DNA from: Phyllobacteriaceae bacterium
GTDB taxonomy: Bacteria > Pseudomonadota > Alphaproteobacteria > Rhizobiales > Rhizobiaceae
Reading direction: 5' to 3'
NCBI GenBank assembly: GCA_002708825.1
Contig: PAPF01000035.1
Coordinates: 1 to 64,000 of the forward strand
Length of the DNA: 64,000 nt
Positions 11,463 to 20,460 of this stretch are shown piece after piece. The position numbers and the translations under genes are program-made. The notes under the pieces are model-generated. The model saw only the letters and a program-made list of their open reading frames with translations. It was not told the DNA's origin and searched no databases. Every line of letters starts with the position of its first letter. The first letter of the stretch is position 1.

Positions 11463-11858
11463 TCAGTTCTCTTCGCCGATCAGGCGCAGGTCTTCGGTGC
11501 GCTGGCGTGTCAGCCTCTCGCGGCACATGTAGATGAGCATCGGTTCCATCGATCCGCCGCGCGCCTGATAGCCTTCCGCCGCGCAGGCCTTGTCGCGGAA
11601 GTCGATCCAGGCGCGCTGGGCGTCGCGAAGCATGGCGGATGCACCCTTCTGGTCGCCGAGATAGCTGTCCAGCCGCTTCATGGCGCCCTGGGCCATGCCA
11701 TAGGCAAGGTTCAGGTCCTCGTCGGCCGCCATCCATGCCTGCTCGGCGCAAAAGGTCATTTCCATCTGTGTCTGCGCATTGGCGCAGTCCACATCCTGCG
11801 CCATGGCCGGCCACGGGGCGGCCAGCAGCGTGATGATTGCGATCAGCTTGCGTTTCAC
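11463..11858 (-). CDS. LprI-like (DUF1311) secreted protein in the urease operon
   Basis: A 131-residue protein with a clear signal peptide ([20 protein letters not shown]) and the DUF1311/LprI pattern: [18 protein letters not shown], then [13 protein letters not shown] and [15 protein letters not shown], giving about four conserved cysteines. Some members inhibit lysozyme; most are untested. It starts inside the ureB stop (4-base overlap) and ends just before ureC, so it is embedded between two urease structural genes. Confidence 0.85.
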   Translation of the reverse strand: MKRKLIAIITLLAAPWPAMAQDVDCANAQTQMEMTFCAEQAWMAADEDLNLAYGMAQGAMKRLDSYLGDQKGASAMLRDAQRAWIDFRDKACAAEGYQARGGSMEPMLIYMCRERLTRQRTEDLRLIGEEN

Positions 11859-12160
11859 AGGTCCCCCATCACGGCCTGGCGGAAACCGTAGACGGCGCGC
11901 TTTCCCGAAAGCGGGACCAGCGTCACCTCGCGCGCCTGTCCGGGCTCGAAGCGGACGGCGGTACCCGCCGCGATGTCGAGGCGCATGCCGCGCGCCCTGT
12001 CGCGGTCGAAGGAAAGCGCCGGATTGGTTTCGAAGAAATGGTAGTGCGAGCCCACCTGCACGGGCCGGTCGCCCGTATTGGCGACCTCCAGCGTGACGGT
12101 CGGCTGGCCGGCATTGAGTTCGATCTCGCCATCGGCGGTGATGATTTCACCGGGGATCAT
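11855..12160 (-). CDS. ureB: Urease subunit beta
   Basis: A 101-residue protein starting [18 protein letters not shown], the standard N-terminus, so the ATG at 12160 is preferred over one nine codons upstream. [12 protein letters not shown] and GFRQAVMG are typical. It forms the (alpha-beta-gamma)3 urease with UreC and UreA. Here it is separated from ureA by the HD hydrolase and HupE/UreJ genes. Confidence 0.97.
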   Translation of the reverse strand: MIPGEIITADGEIELNAGQPTVTLEVANTGDRPVQVGSHYHFFETNPALSFDRDRARGMRLDIAAGTAVRFEPGQAREVTLVPLSGKRAVYGFRQAVMGDL

Positions 12161-12170
12161 GTCAGCCACC

Positions 12171-12758
12171 TCAACCGGCCAGGGCAAGCGCGAGGCCGCC
12201 GATCATCGTGGCGCCGCCTGCCGCGCGCACCGCGATTCCTCCGGCGCGGTTGCCGGCCAGTCTCTGCAGTCCGAGACCGAGCGCCGCGCCCGAGGCATGC
12301 AGGAAGGCGGTGGCAATGAGGAAGCCCGCCGCATAGGGCAGGATGCCGGCCATGCCGATTTCCGCGCCATGGGCATTGCCGTGGAACAGCGCGAAGAAAC
12401 CGGCAAGCGCCATGCCCCAGCCGGCAGACAGCGGCGCCGCCATGGCGACCACGAGACCGAGTGCAACGACCGAGGCGAGGATGACGGGCTCCACGAAAGG
12501 AAGCAACAAGCCGCCAAGGGACAGGGCAAATCCGGCGGCCATCGCGCTCACGAAGGCGGAAGGAAGCGCCCAGACCGCCCGCCCGCCAAGCGACGCTCCG
12601 AACAGGCCGACGGCGAGCATGGCCAGGACATGGTCCATTCCGAAGAGCGGATGCGTCAGCCCCGCGGCCAGCGAGCCGTGCTCGGCCGGGTTCAGATGCG
12701 CGAAGGCAGGTGCGGATGACGCGAGAACGGCCGCAAGGGCCGGGATGATGCGTTTCAC
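12171..12758 (-). CDS. HupE/UreJ family nickel permease
   Basis: A 195-residue membrane protein with a cleavable signal ([20 protein letters not shown]) directly followed by HLNPAEHG. It has the family motif [17 protein letters not shown] and about six membrane segments, including FHGNAHGAE, with His/Asp residues proposed to carry Ni2+. It probably imports nickel for urease. Its start overlaps the HD hydrolase stop by four bases and ureB follows after 10 bases. Confidence 0.92.
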   Translation of the reverse strand: MKRIIPALAAVLASSAPAFAHLNPAEHGSLAAGLTHPLFGMDHVLAMLAVGLFGASLGGRAVWALPSAFVSAMAAGFALSLGGLLLPFVEPVILASVVALGLVVAMAAPLSAGWGMALAGFFALFHGNAHGAEIGMAGILPYAAGFLIATAFLHASGAALGLGLQRLAGNRAGGIAVRAAGGATMIGGLALALAG

Positions 12759-13426
12759 TTCTTCTTCTCCTTCTTCGGTGTGCCTTTGCGGCGCGATGGC
12801 TTCGATTGTCCGTGCTTCACCGGCTTTTCCCGCGCCTTTGCCTCGGCAATCTCCGCATCCAGCGTCTCGGCGGAGCGGTCGAAGCGGGCTTCCAGGTCCG
12901 GTGCCAGGCCGCGGCAGACGTCAACGACGCGCCGCGCCCATTTCAGGTATCGTTCATTGCCCTTGCGGTCGAAGCGATCCGCCGGCAGGCCGATGAGTTC
13001 CTCCACGTTGGAGGTCTTGTCGGCCAGCTTCAGCAGCTTGACGCGCGGTCCGCTTTCGCGCGTGTGCGTCACCTGCCGGTCGCGCCGGGCCTTGCCCTTG
13101 ATGCCGGGCGGATCGGTGACGTCGCTGACCAGTTCCGCCACTTCCGAGCCGAACAGCATTTGGATATCGTCCAGCGTGAACGCGGTGTCTTCCACCACGT
13201 CATGCAGCCAGGCGGCAGTGACAAGCACCGGATCGAAGGGTTCCAGCGCGGACAGGAAGGCGGCCACCTCGGCAAGGTGGTTGACATAGGGTTCGCCGGA
13301 ATCCTCGCGGACCTGGCCGGCATGGGCGCGCGCGGCAAACAGCGTCGCATCCGCGATCCTGCGCGCTTCGGCGGCGCGGATCGTCTCGCCGCTCTCGCCT
13401 TTGCCGGGGTCGGGTGACTGGTTCAT
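12755..13426 (-). CDS. Small HD-domain hydrolase, MESH1/SpoT-like, inside the urease operon
   Basis: A 223-residue protein with the HD fold typical of alarmone hydrolases: HAGQVREDSGEPYVNH (His35, His50), AAWLHDVVEDT (His75-Asp76, Glu79-Asp80), LFGSEVAELVSDVTD and KLLKLADKTSN (Asp136, Asn140), then YLKWARRVVD. This fits stand-alone small alarmone hydrolases (MESH1/SAH), which cleave the 3'-pyrophosphate of (p)ppGpp; human MESH1 also dephosphorylates NADPH. No synthetase, TGS or ACT domain follows; the tail is Lys-rich (KKEKKK). It is seven bases from ureA and overlaps hupE by four bases, so it is made with urease. Confidence 0.85.
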   Translation of the reverse strand: MNQSPDPGKGESGETIRAAEARRIADATLFAARAHAGQVREDSGEPYVNHLAEVAAFLSALEPFDPVLVTAAWLHDVVEDTAFTLDDIQMLFGSEVAELVSDVTDPPGIKGKARRDRQVTHTRESGPRVKLLKLADKTSNVEELIGLPADRFDRKGNERYLKWARRVVDVCRGLAPDLEARFDRSAETLDAEIAEAKAREKPVKHGQSKPSRRKGTPKKEKKK

Positions 13427-13432
13427 CGGCGC

Positions 13433-13735
13433 CTACCGGATCGGCTCATGAACGGTGACGAGCTTGGTCCCGTCGGGAAAGGTCGCTTCCACCTGCACGT
13501 CATGGATCATCTCGGCAACGCCTTCCATCACCTGCGCCCGGGTGATGACATGGGCGCCGGCTTCCATGAGGTCGGCGACCGCGCGCCCGTCGCGCGCGCC
13601 TTCCACCACGAAATCCGTGATCAGTGCGACCGCCTCGGGATGATTGAGCTTCACGCCCCGCTCCAGCCGCCGCCGCGCCACCATGGCCGCCATGGATATC
13701 AGCAGCTTGTCCTTTTCGCGCGGTGTCAGGATCAT
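13433..13735 (-). CDS. ureA: Urease subunit gamma
   Basis: A 100-residue protein starting [20 protein letters not shown] with [10 protein letters not shown] and the [18 protein letters not shown] end typical of UreA. It is the small structural subunit of the nickel urease. It begins 15 bases after ureD and is followed after six bases by the HD hydrolase gene. Confidence 0.98.
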   Translation of the reverse strand: MILTPREKDKLLISMAAMVARRRLERGVKLNHPEAVALITDFVVEGARDGRAVADLMEAGAHVITRAQVMEGVAEMIHDVQVEATFPDGTKLVTVHEPIR

Positions 13736-13750
13736 GCGTTTCTCACTCCG

Positions 13751-14599
13751 TCAAAGTGACCAAATTTTGGGCAATGGTGCCCCCCGATTGAGCAGTGCCA
13801 GCGCCGGGGAAAGGCCCTTGCGCAGGCTGATGCCGTCGCTTGCCACCAGTCTGGCAAGAAGCTTGCCAGACCCTCCCGCCGGCCAGAAGGATGCGCCCGC
13901 GTGAACGTGAGGGCAAGCCGCCAGCAGGACCCTGAGCGGTGCCAGCAGCGCCTCCGCATCCTCGCTGGCGAGAAGCACGGTGGCCACCGCAATACCGCCG
14001 CCCATCACCGCCGGAAGGGCCAGCGTTGCGGCGGCGTCGCCGGAAAGCCTGAGGTCGTCGGCGTGGATCAGGCGGCCGGCCCGGCGGATGCGCCAGCGAT
14101 CGGCAAACAGGGCCTCGCGCACGCTTTCGCCATGGGCCTGGCGCCCGAAGATCGTGGCTTCCACCGCGAGAAGGCGCGCATCGGGTGCGAGATCGGCCTC
14201 CAGGCGGCGGACAAGCCGGGCCCGGTCGAAGAGGATGGTCTCCTGCGGCAGCCATGCCAGCGACGCACCGTCTCCGGCGGTGAGGGCGACATTGATCTCC
14301 GCCGTGCCGCCGGTTGACTTGTAGACCTTCTCACAGGCCTGTGTCGTCATGGTCAGCGCCGTGCCCGGTCCGGCTTGGACATCCCAGGAGAGACGGTCGC
14401 CACCGGTCAGGCCGCCGGCGGTGTTGATGAGGACAGCTTCCATGCCTGTCCTGCCCGGCAGGCGCGGTATGCGGATCCTGGCTGCGCCTTCCTGGTAGAA
14501 ACGGTCCAGGCGTGTGCGCCCGTCAACCGCCTTGACCGCGATGCGGCCGCTGCCCGAGGTGCGCTGCATGGCTGGCGCGATGGTGGCGATCTGGTTCAT
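13751..14599 (-). CDS. ureD: Urease accessory protein UreD (UreH)
   Basis: A 282-residue protein with the UreD motifs LINTAGGLTGGDRL, TTQACEKVYKS and WLPQETILFDRA. It binds apo-urease and channels nickel together with UreF and UreG. It is the first gene of the operon. The ATG at 14599 has GGGAG upstream and lies 32 bases after an exact sigma-54 promoter sequence. Confidence 0.96.
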   Translation of the reverse strand: MNQIATIAPAMQRTSGSGRIAVKAVDGRTRLDRFYQEGAARIRIPRLPGRTGMEAVLINTAGGLTGGDRLSWDVQAGPGTALTMTTQACEKVYKSTGGTAEINVALTAGDGASLAWLPQETILFDRARLVRRLEADLAPDARLLAVEATIFGRQAHGESVREALFADRWRIRRAGRLIHADDLRLSGDAAATLALPAVMGGGIAVATVLLASEDAEALLAPLRVLLAACPHVHAGASFWPAGGSGKLLARLVASDGISLRKGLSPALALLNRGAPLPKIWSL

Positions 14600-14630
14600 C
14601 CGGCTCCCGCTCCGTCCTTGCCATGCGCTT

Positions 14631-14645
14631 GCAAGCGGTGTGCCA
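14631..14645 (-). promoter_or_regulatory. Sigma-54 promoter of the urease operon
   Basis: Read on the minus strand the sequence is TGGCAC-ACCGC-TTGC, a perfect match to the -24/-12 consensus (GG and GC separated by 10 bases). The predicted transcript start is near 14619, about 20 bases before the ureD ATG. It sits in the 57-base gap between frcK and ureD. Sigma-54 promoters need an enhancer-binding activator; for urea use NtrC is the obvious candidate. Confidence 0.85.
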
Positions 14646-14656
14646 TCTGCCGGCAG

Positions 14657-15283
14657 TCAGGAGACGATCACCTCAGCCCCGGCCGATTCCGCGATCACGA
14701 GCCGCGCATTGGGAATGTCGTTGCCGAGCGCCCGCGACCGCGCTGCCTGCGGATCATGGCCATGGTCCAGCCAGCGCTGCACCAGCCGGCGCTCCAGTTC
14801 CCCTTCTGGCACGTCGAGGAAAATGGTGAGATCGAAATGGCGGCGCAGGCTGCGCCAGTCGGGCCGGTCGATGAGCAGGTAATTGCCTTCCACAATGCGG
14901 ATGGGCGTCGCCGCCGACACGATTGCGGCGCCGGCCCGCGACAGGTCCGCGGCCCTGTCGAAGACCGGAATCGCGACTGCGTCCTCGCGGGCAAGCCGTG
15001 CCAGGAGCGCGTCGAATCCGGTCACGTCGAAGGTTTGCGGCGCGCCCTTCACTGCCGTCAGGCCGCGCGCTTCCAGGACGGCGTTGTCGAGATGGAACCC
15101 GTCCATCGGCACCACGACGGCGCGCTCGCCGAGCGCCCGGACCAGGCCGGCCGCCAGCGTGGATTTCCCCGAGCCCGGCGCCCCCGCAATGGCCACGGTG
15201 AAGCGGGCTTTCCCCGCCGCACGCTCGGCGATCAGTCCGGCAAGGCCCGCCGCAGAGACGCGCTGCCCTGTCACGCCAGCCAT
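14657..15283 (-). CDS. frcK: FrcK-type nucleoside/nucleotide kinase family protein
   Basis: A 208-residue P-loop kinase related to uridine and pantothenate kinases: GAPGSGKST (Walker A), VPMDGFHLDN and EGNYLLID. In rhizobial frcBCAK operons a kinase of this type is the last gene. The phosphoryl acceptor is not established. The ATG at 15283 overlaps the isomerase stop by 13 bases, so the two are coupled. The next gene downstream is ureD, which has its own promoter. Confidence 0.85.
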   Translation of the reverse strand: MAGVTGQRVSAAGLAGLIAERAAGKARFTVAIAGAPGSGKSTLAAGLVRALGERAVVVPMDGFHLDNAVLEARGLTAVKGAPQTFDVTGFDALLARLAREDAVAIPVFDRAADLSRAGAAIVSAATPIRIVEGNYLLIDRPDWRSLRRHFDLTIFLDVPEGELERRLVQRWLDHGHDPQAARSRALGNDIPNARLVIAESAGAEVIVS

Positions 15284-15950
15284 GTCCGGTAGTCCGAAAC
15301 CAGCAGATGCGCGGGCGGGCAATCCTCTTCGATGGTGGAGAAACGGTCGATGGGCTCGGCGAAGATGTTGTCCGTCTCGTCGTCATTGACCGTCGAGACC
15401 TCGCCGATCAGCACATCCGCGCCTTCGGCCCAGAAGGCGTGCCAGACACCGGGAAGGAGCGTGACGCTCTCACCGGGGGAAAGCGTCAGGACGCCGCCGG
15501 CATGAAGGCGCCGCTCCACCCCGTCGCAGGGCACGCAGACCGGGGCATCATGGTCGATGGAACCGTCCTGCGCGCTCATGAACAGCTTGAGCGCCAGCGT
15601 TCCGCCGCCCCTGTTGATGATGTCCTCGGCCTTGATGACGTGCCGGTGCATCGGCGAAAGCTGCTCCTTGCGCGAGATCATGATCTTTTCCGCATAGAGC
15701 ATGCCGCGCCCCTCCGCGAGGTCGGCGCCGCGTCCGTTGCGGACCGTGAACAGGAACAGGCCGAGATCCTCGAACCGGCCCTTGCCGTAGTCCGTGATGT
15801 CCCAGCCGAGCCGCGCGTCGACAACGCCGGACGGGCGGCGCTCCCGCATTTCGTCCGGCGACCAGTATGCGAACGGTGGCAGGAGATAGCCGTATGACCG
15901 GATGAAGGCATCGGCCTCGGCGATGATGGCGTTGACGCGGCTGCGTTGCA

Positions 15951-15951
<1 letters not shown>
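15271..15951 (-). CDS. D-lyxose/D-mannose isomerase family protein
   Basis: The 226-residue cupin-fold protein matches the D-lyxose ketol-isomerase family: PFAYWSPDEM near the N-terminus and metal ligands His102, His104 and Glu109 (MHRHVIKAED) plus His171 (GVWHAFWA). Family enzymes interconvert D-lyxose/D-xylulose and D-mannose/D-fructose using Mn2+. It overlaps the frcA stop by one base (TGATG) and frcK by 13. This suggests the transporter also serves an aldose that is isomerised to a ketose such as fructose. Confidence 0.85.
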
Positions 15952-16729
<778 letters not shown>

Positions 16730-16733
<4 letters not shown>

Positions 16734-17800
16734 GCCGTCACCTTTCTGATCCACTGGTCCACAGTCACGGCGCCGATGATGAGGGTGCCGATGAGCAGAT
16801 ACGTCCATTGCGGGTCGGCGCCCGCCATGCGCAGGCCGAGTTCGAACACGCCCACGATGAGCGCACCGAAGAAGGCGCCGAGGATCGAGCCGCGTCCGCC
16901 GAACAGCGATATGCCGCCGATCACCACCGCGGTGATCGACTGGATGTTGCCGATCACGCCCGTCGTCGCCGACGGCGAGACCGAACCGAAGCGGCCGATC
17001 ATCACCCAGCCGGCCAGGCCGCAGATGAAGCCGACCAGCATGTAGACGCTCATCAGCGTCCGGTGCACGTTGACACCGGAAAGCCCGGCCGCCTCCGGGT
17101 CGTCGCCCACCGCATAGACATGGCGGCCCCAGGCGGTGGAGCGCAGGGCATAGGCCAGCACGGCCACCAGAGCGATCATCAGGATGACGCCCAGCGTGAA
17201 GGTGGCGCCGCCGAACTGGAATTTGGCGCCAAGGAACTGCAGGAACGGCGCTTGCGCCTCGATGTCCTGCGCGCGGATCGTCTCGTTGGCCGAATAGAGA
17301 TAGTTCGCCGCCAGCACGATCTGCCACATGCCCAGCGTCACGATGAAGGGCGGCAGCTTCATGCGGCTGACGAGCCAGCCATTGACTGCGCCGATGGCGG
17401 TCCCGAAGGCCAGCCCTGCGGCCACCGCGATGAATGGCGGAATGCCGTAGCGGAACGTGAACTGGCCCATGATGACGGAGCACAACCCCGCCAGCGCGCC
17501 GACCGACAGGTCGATGCCCGCCGTCAGGATGATCAGGCTTTGCGCCGCCGCCAGCACGCCGACGATCTGGACCTGTTGCAGGATCAGCGTCATCGCGAAG
17601 GGCGAGAAGAATTTCGAGCCCAGCACGGCGCCGAAAACCGCGACAGCGGCCAGCAGGACGATCAGCGGCACCAGTGCGGGGGTGGTGTGCAGCGCATGGT
17701 GCACACGGCTCATGATGCCGCGGTCGCCTTGCCGGAACTCCGCGAACGTCTCGTCGCGGCGGGTCTTGACCACGTCCTCGTATCGGTCGGTATCGGTCAC
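16730..17800 (-). CDS. frcC: Sugar ABC transporter permease FrcC
   Basis: A 356-residue inner-membrane protein of the ribose/fructose permease family with about 8-10 hydrophobic segments and motifs AQSLIILTAGIDLSVGA and IGGISLFGGRGS. The N-terminal about 45 residues are hydrophilic, as in other FrcC proteins. A GTG start at 17800 is chosen because GGGAGGA stands seven bases upstream; an ATG 12 codons earlier is possible. It follows frcB after a stable hairpin. Confidence 0.92.
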
Positions 17801-17896
17801 GGTGTCGTCCTCCCATGGCCACGGCGCTGCGTGCACCGGCAGGGCCGTTGCCGCGCGCCGTCAGGCCAGTGTGCGGGTTTTGGGAATAAGCGTAAA

Positions 17897-17923
17897 GGTC
17901 AGGCGGATCCTGTCCGCCTGACC
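17897..17923 (-). other. Intercistronic hairpin between frcB and frcC
   Basis: GGTCAGGCGGA (17897-17907) and TCCGCCTGACC (17913-17923) form a perfect 11-bp stem with a 5-base loop, 11 bases after the frcB stop. Only a weak T-rich stretch follows on the minus strand. It may protect frcB mRNA from 3' decay or cause partial termination, so the binding protein is made in excess. Confidence 0.7.
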
Positions 17924-17933
17924 GGCTGCGGCA

Positions 17934-18965
17934 TCAGCCCCAGCAGAGCTTCTTGCCCTCTTCGACCGAAATGGACGGAACGCCCTCGGCCGGCTTGTCG
18001 GTGACAAGCGCGACGCCGGTATCGAAGAAGTCCTTGCCTTCGGTCGCCTGCGGCTTCACGCCGTTCTTGGCCCAGGCGGCGATTGCCTCGATCCCCCTGG
18101 AGGCCATCAGCAGCGGATATTGCTGCGATGTCGCGCCGATCACCCCGCCCTCGACATTGGCCACGCCCGGGCAGCCGCCGTCCACGGAGACGATCAGCAC
18201 GTCGTTTTCCCGTCCGATGGACTTCAGTGCCTCGTAGGCGCCGGCCGCGGCCGGTTCGTTGATCGTGTAGACGACATTGATCGACGGATCGGTGGCAAGG
18301 AGATTTTCCATCGCCTTGCGGCCGCCTTCCTCGTTGCCCTGGGTCACGTCATGGCCGACGATGCGCGGATCGCTTTCGTCACCCCACTTGTTCGGATCGG
18401 CGAGATCGATGCCGAAGCCCTGCATGAAGCCCTGATCGCGCAGCACGCCCACGGTGGGCTGCGATACATCGAGGTCGAGCATGGCGATCTTCGCATTCGC
18501 CGCCTCGTCGCCAAGCGTGGCCTTCGCCCACTGGCCGATCAGTTCGCCGGCCTTGAAGTTGTCGGTGGCGAACGTCATGTCGGCCGCGTCGATCGGGTCG
18601 AGCGGCGTGTCGAGCGCGATGACAAGCAGGCCGGCCTCGCGGGCCTGCTGCACTGAAGGCACGATGGCCGAGGTGCTGGACGGCGTCAGCAGGATGCCCT
18701 TGGCGCCGTTGGCGATGCAGGTCTCGATGGCCGCGACCTGGGTCTCGTTGTCGCCGTCCACCTTGCCGGCATAGGAGTTGAGGGTGATCCCAAGCTCCTT
18801 TGCCTTGGCTTCCGCGCCTTCGCGCATCTTGACGAAGAACGGATTGGTATCGGTCTTGGTGATCAGGCAGGCGCTGATTTCGGCGGCGGATGCCGGCATG
18901 GCAGCCAGCGCGCCGAGCGCCGCGGCGCCGAGCAGGGCGGATGTGAATGGTGCGAGCGTTTTCAA
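17934..18965 (-). CDS. frcB: Periplasmic sugar-binding protein FrcB
   Basis: A 343-residue protein with a signal peptide ([20 protein letters not shown], cleaved around AASAAE) and the periplasmic-binding-protein 1 fold: [29 protein letters not shown] and [16 protein letters not shown]. It captures the sugar (fructose, ribose or mannose in the rhizobial homologue) for FrcC/FrcA. A TTG start at 18965 is chosen because it follows GGGAGGATCATCC and gives the right length. Confidence 0.92.
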   Translation of the reverse strand: MKTLAPFTSALLGAAALGALAAMPASAAEISACLITKTDTNPFFVKMREGAEAKAKELGITLNSYAGKVDGDNETQVAAIETCIANGAKGILLTPSSTSAIVPSVQQAREAGLLVIALDTPLDPIDAADMTFATDNFKAGELIGQWAKATLGDEAANAKIAMLDLDVSQPTVGVLRDQGFMQGFGIDLADPNKWGDESDPRIVGHDVTQGNEEGGRKAMENLLATDPSINVVYTINEPAAAGAYEALKSIGRENDVLIVSVDGGCPGVANVEGGVIGATSQQYPLLMASRGIEAIAAWAKNGVKPQATEGKDFFDTGVALVTDKPAEGVPSISVEEGKKLCWG

Positions 18966-19068
18966 GGATGATCCTCCCTCAGATGAAATGACCGGGGCGG
19001 TGCCCCGCCGGCAGGCCGAGGTCCTCCCGTACCTGCCTTGCCCCAAGGAAAGACGTATTCGCTCGCCT

Positions 19069-19105
19069 TGTCAATAGATAAATCAATATGATTTAATAAT
19101 TGACA
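19069..19105. promoter_or_regulatory. 37-bp nested palindrome between frcB and the ROK regulator
   Basis: Outer arms TGTCAAT (19069-19075) and ATTGACA (19099-19105) and inner arms AAATCA (19080-19085) and TGATTT (19089-19094) share one centre at 19087. The segment is strongly AT-rich in a GC-rich region. The outer arms put an outward-facing TTGACA at both ends, so one bound protein could block both divergent promoters. The adjacent ROK protein is the likely ligand. Confidence 0.75.
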
Positions 19106-19128
19106 GGAATGGTGCGTTTGAGCATTCT
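19100..19128 (+). promoter_or_regulatory. Candidate promoter of the ROK regulator gene
   Basis: TTGACA (19100-19105), a 17-base spacer and CATTCT (19123-19128). The -35 is perfect and overlaps the palindrome arm; the -10 is weak. Autoregulation by the ROK protein is the natural reading. Confidence 0.4.
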
Positions 19129-19191
19129 CTGGCAATAGGGAGCCGGAGCCCCGCAGCATGATGCGGGAGCCCGGCCCATCGGGAGGAACCA

Positions 19192-20418
19192 TTGGAAAGC
19201 GGAACGACGCGCAAGCAGGATGGCGAACCCGCGCCCGAACGGTTCAATCGCGGATCGAACCAGAGCGGCATGCGGGCCTATAACGAACGGCTCGTGCTGT
19301 CGCTCGTCCGCCGCCATGGCGCATCGGCGAAATCCGACATCGCCCGCATGACCGGTTTGTCGGCGCAGACGGTCTCGGTGATCATGCGCGAACTGGAGGC
19401 CGACGGCCTGCTCCTGCGCGGCGAACCCGTGCGCGGCCGGGTCGGCCAGCCGTCGGTTCCCATGTCGCTGGCCCCGGACGGCGCCTGGTTCTACGGCCTG
19501 AAGCTCGGCCGGCGGAGCGCCGATCTCGTGCTGACCGACTTTCTCGGCAATGTGCTGGAACAGGTGCATCACACCTATCGCTATCCCACGCCCGGAGACA
19601 TGATCCGCTTTGTCGGCGAAGCGAGGGCGCGCATCGACGCCACGCTTGGCGAAAAGGCACGCGCGCGCCTTGCAGGCCTTGGTATCGCCATGCCGTTCAG
19701 GATGTGGGACTGGGCCGAATCCATTGGCGCGCCGCCTGAAACGGCGCAAGCCTGGCGCCAGGTGGACATGCGGGCCGAGATCGCCGCGCGCTGCGATCTG
19801 CCGGTCTTCCTCGAGAACGATGCGACCGCCGCCTGCAGTGCCGAACTCGTCTTCGGAAGGCCCGGCGGCCCGCGCGATTTCGTCTATTTCTATATCGGCT
19901 TCTTCGTCGGCGGCGGCATTGTCCTCAACGGCAACCTCTATCCCGGCCGCACCGGCAATGCCGGCGCTCTCGGTTCCATGCCTGTGCCGGGCCCGGACGG
20001 GCGGATCAGGCAGTTGATCGACGTTGCGTCCATAGCCCGGCTGGAACAGGCGATGGATGCGCGCGGGCAGGCCTCCTCCATACTCTGGGATTCACCGGAA
20101 TGCTGGCAGGTGGACCCGGCCATTCTCGACCCCTGGATCGAGGAGACGGCGGGCGGGCTGGCCCATGCCATCCTGTCGGCCGCCAGCGTCATCGATTTCG
20201 AGGCGGCACTGATCGATGGCTCGATGCCTGAAAGCGTGCGAGCGCGTATCGTCGCTCGAACAGCCGAACGGCTCGCCACGATGAACCTCGCCGGGATCGA
20301 GGCCCCGGCCGTGGGCGAGGGAACAGTCGGGCACAATGCCCGCGCGCTGGGCGCCGCCGCGCTGCCGCTGCTCGAACGCTTCCTCGTCGGGCAGGATGCC
20401 TTCCTGAAGGAAAATTGA
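19192..20418 (+). CDS. ROK-family transcriptional regulator of the frc operon
   Basis: A 408-residue protein with an N-terminal winged helix-turn-helix (about 25-85: NERLVLSLVRRHG, KSDIARMTGLSAQTVSVIM) and a C-terminal ROK sugar-sensing domain (LENDATAACSAEL). The usual ROK zinc motif CxCGxxGCxE is not seen; the corresponding region reads NAGALGSMPVPG, so zinc may be absent. It is divergent from frcB across a palindrome and probably represses both. A TTG start with GGGAGGA upstream is used. A fructokinase-like gene follows 42 bases later. Confidence 0.9.
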   Translation: MESGTTRKQDGEPAPERFNRGSNQSGMRAYNERLVLSLVRRHGASAKSDIARMTGLSAQTVSVIMRELEADGLLLRGEPVRGRVGQPSVPMSLAPDGAWFYGLKLGRRSADLVLTDFLGNVLEQVHHTYRYPTPGDMIRFVGEARARIDATLGEKARARLAGLGIAMPFRMWDWAESIGAPPETAQAWRQVDMRAEIAARCDLPVFLENDATAACSAELVFGRPGGPRDFVYFYIGFFVGGGIVLNGNLYPGRTGNAGALGSMPVPGPDGRIRQLIDVASIARLEQAMDARGQASSILWDSPECWQVDPAILDPWIEETAGGLAHAILSAASVIDFEAALIDGSMPESVRARIVARTAERLATMNLAGIEAPAVGEGTVGHNARALGAAALPLLERFLVGQDAFLKEN

Positions 20419-20460
20419 CATGCCCGCCGGCATTCACCTCATCCGAAGACAGGTGGGACC

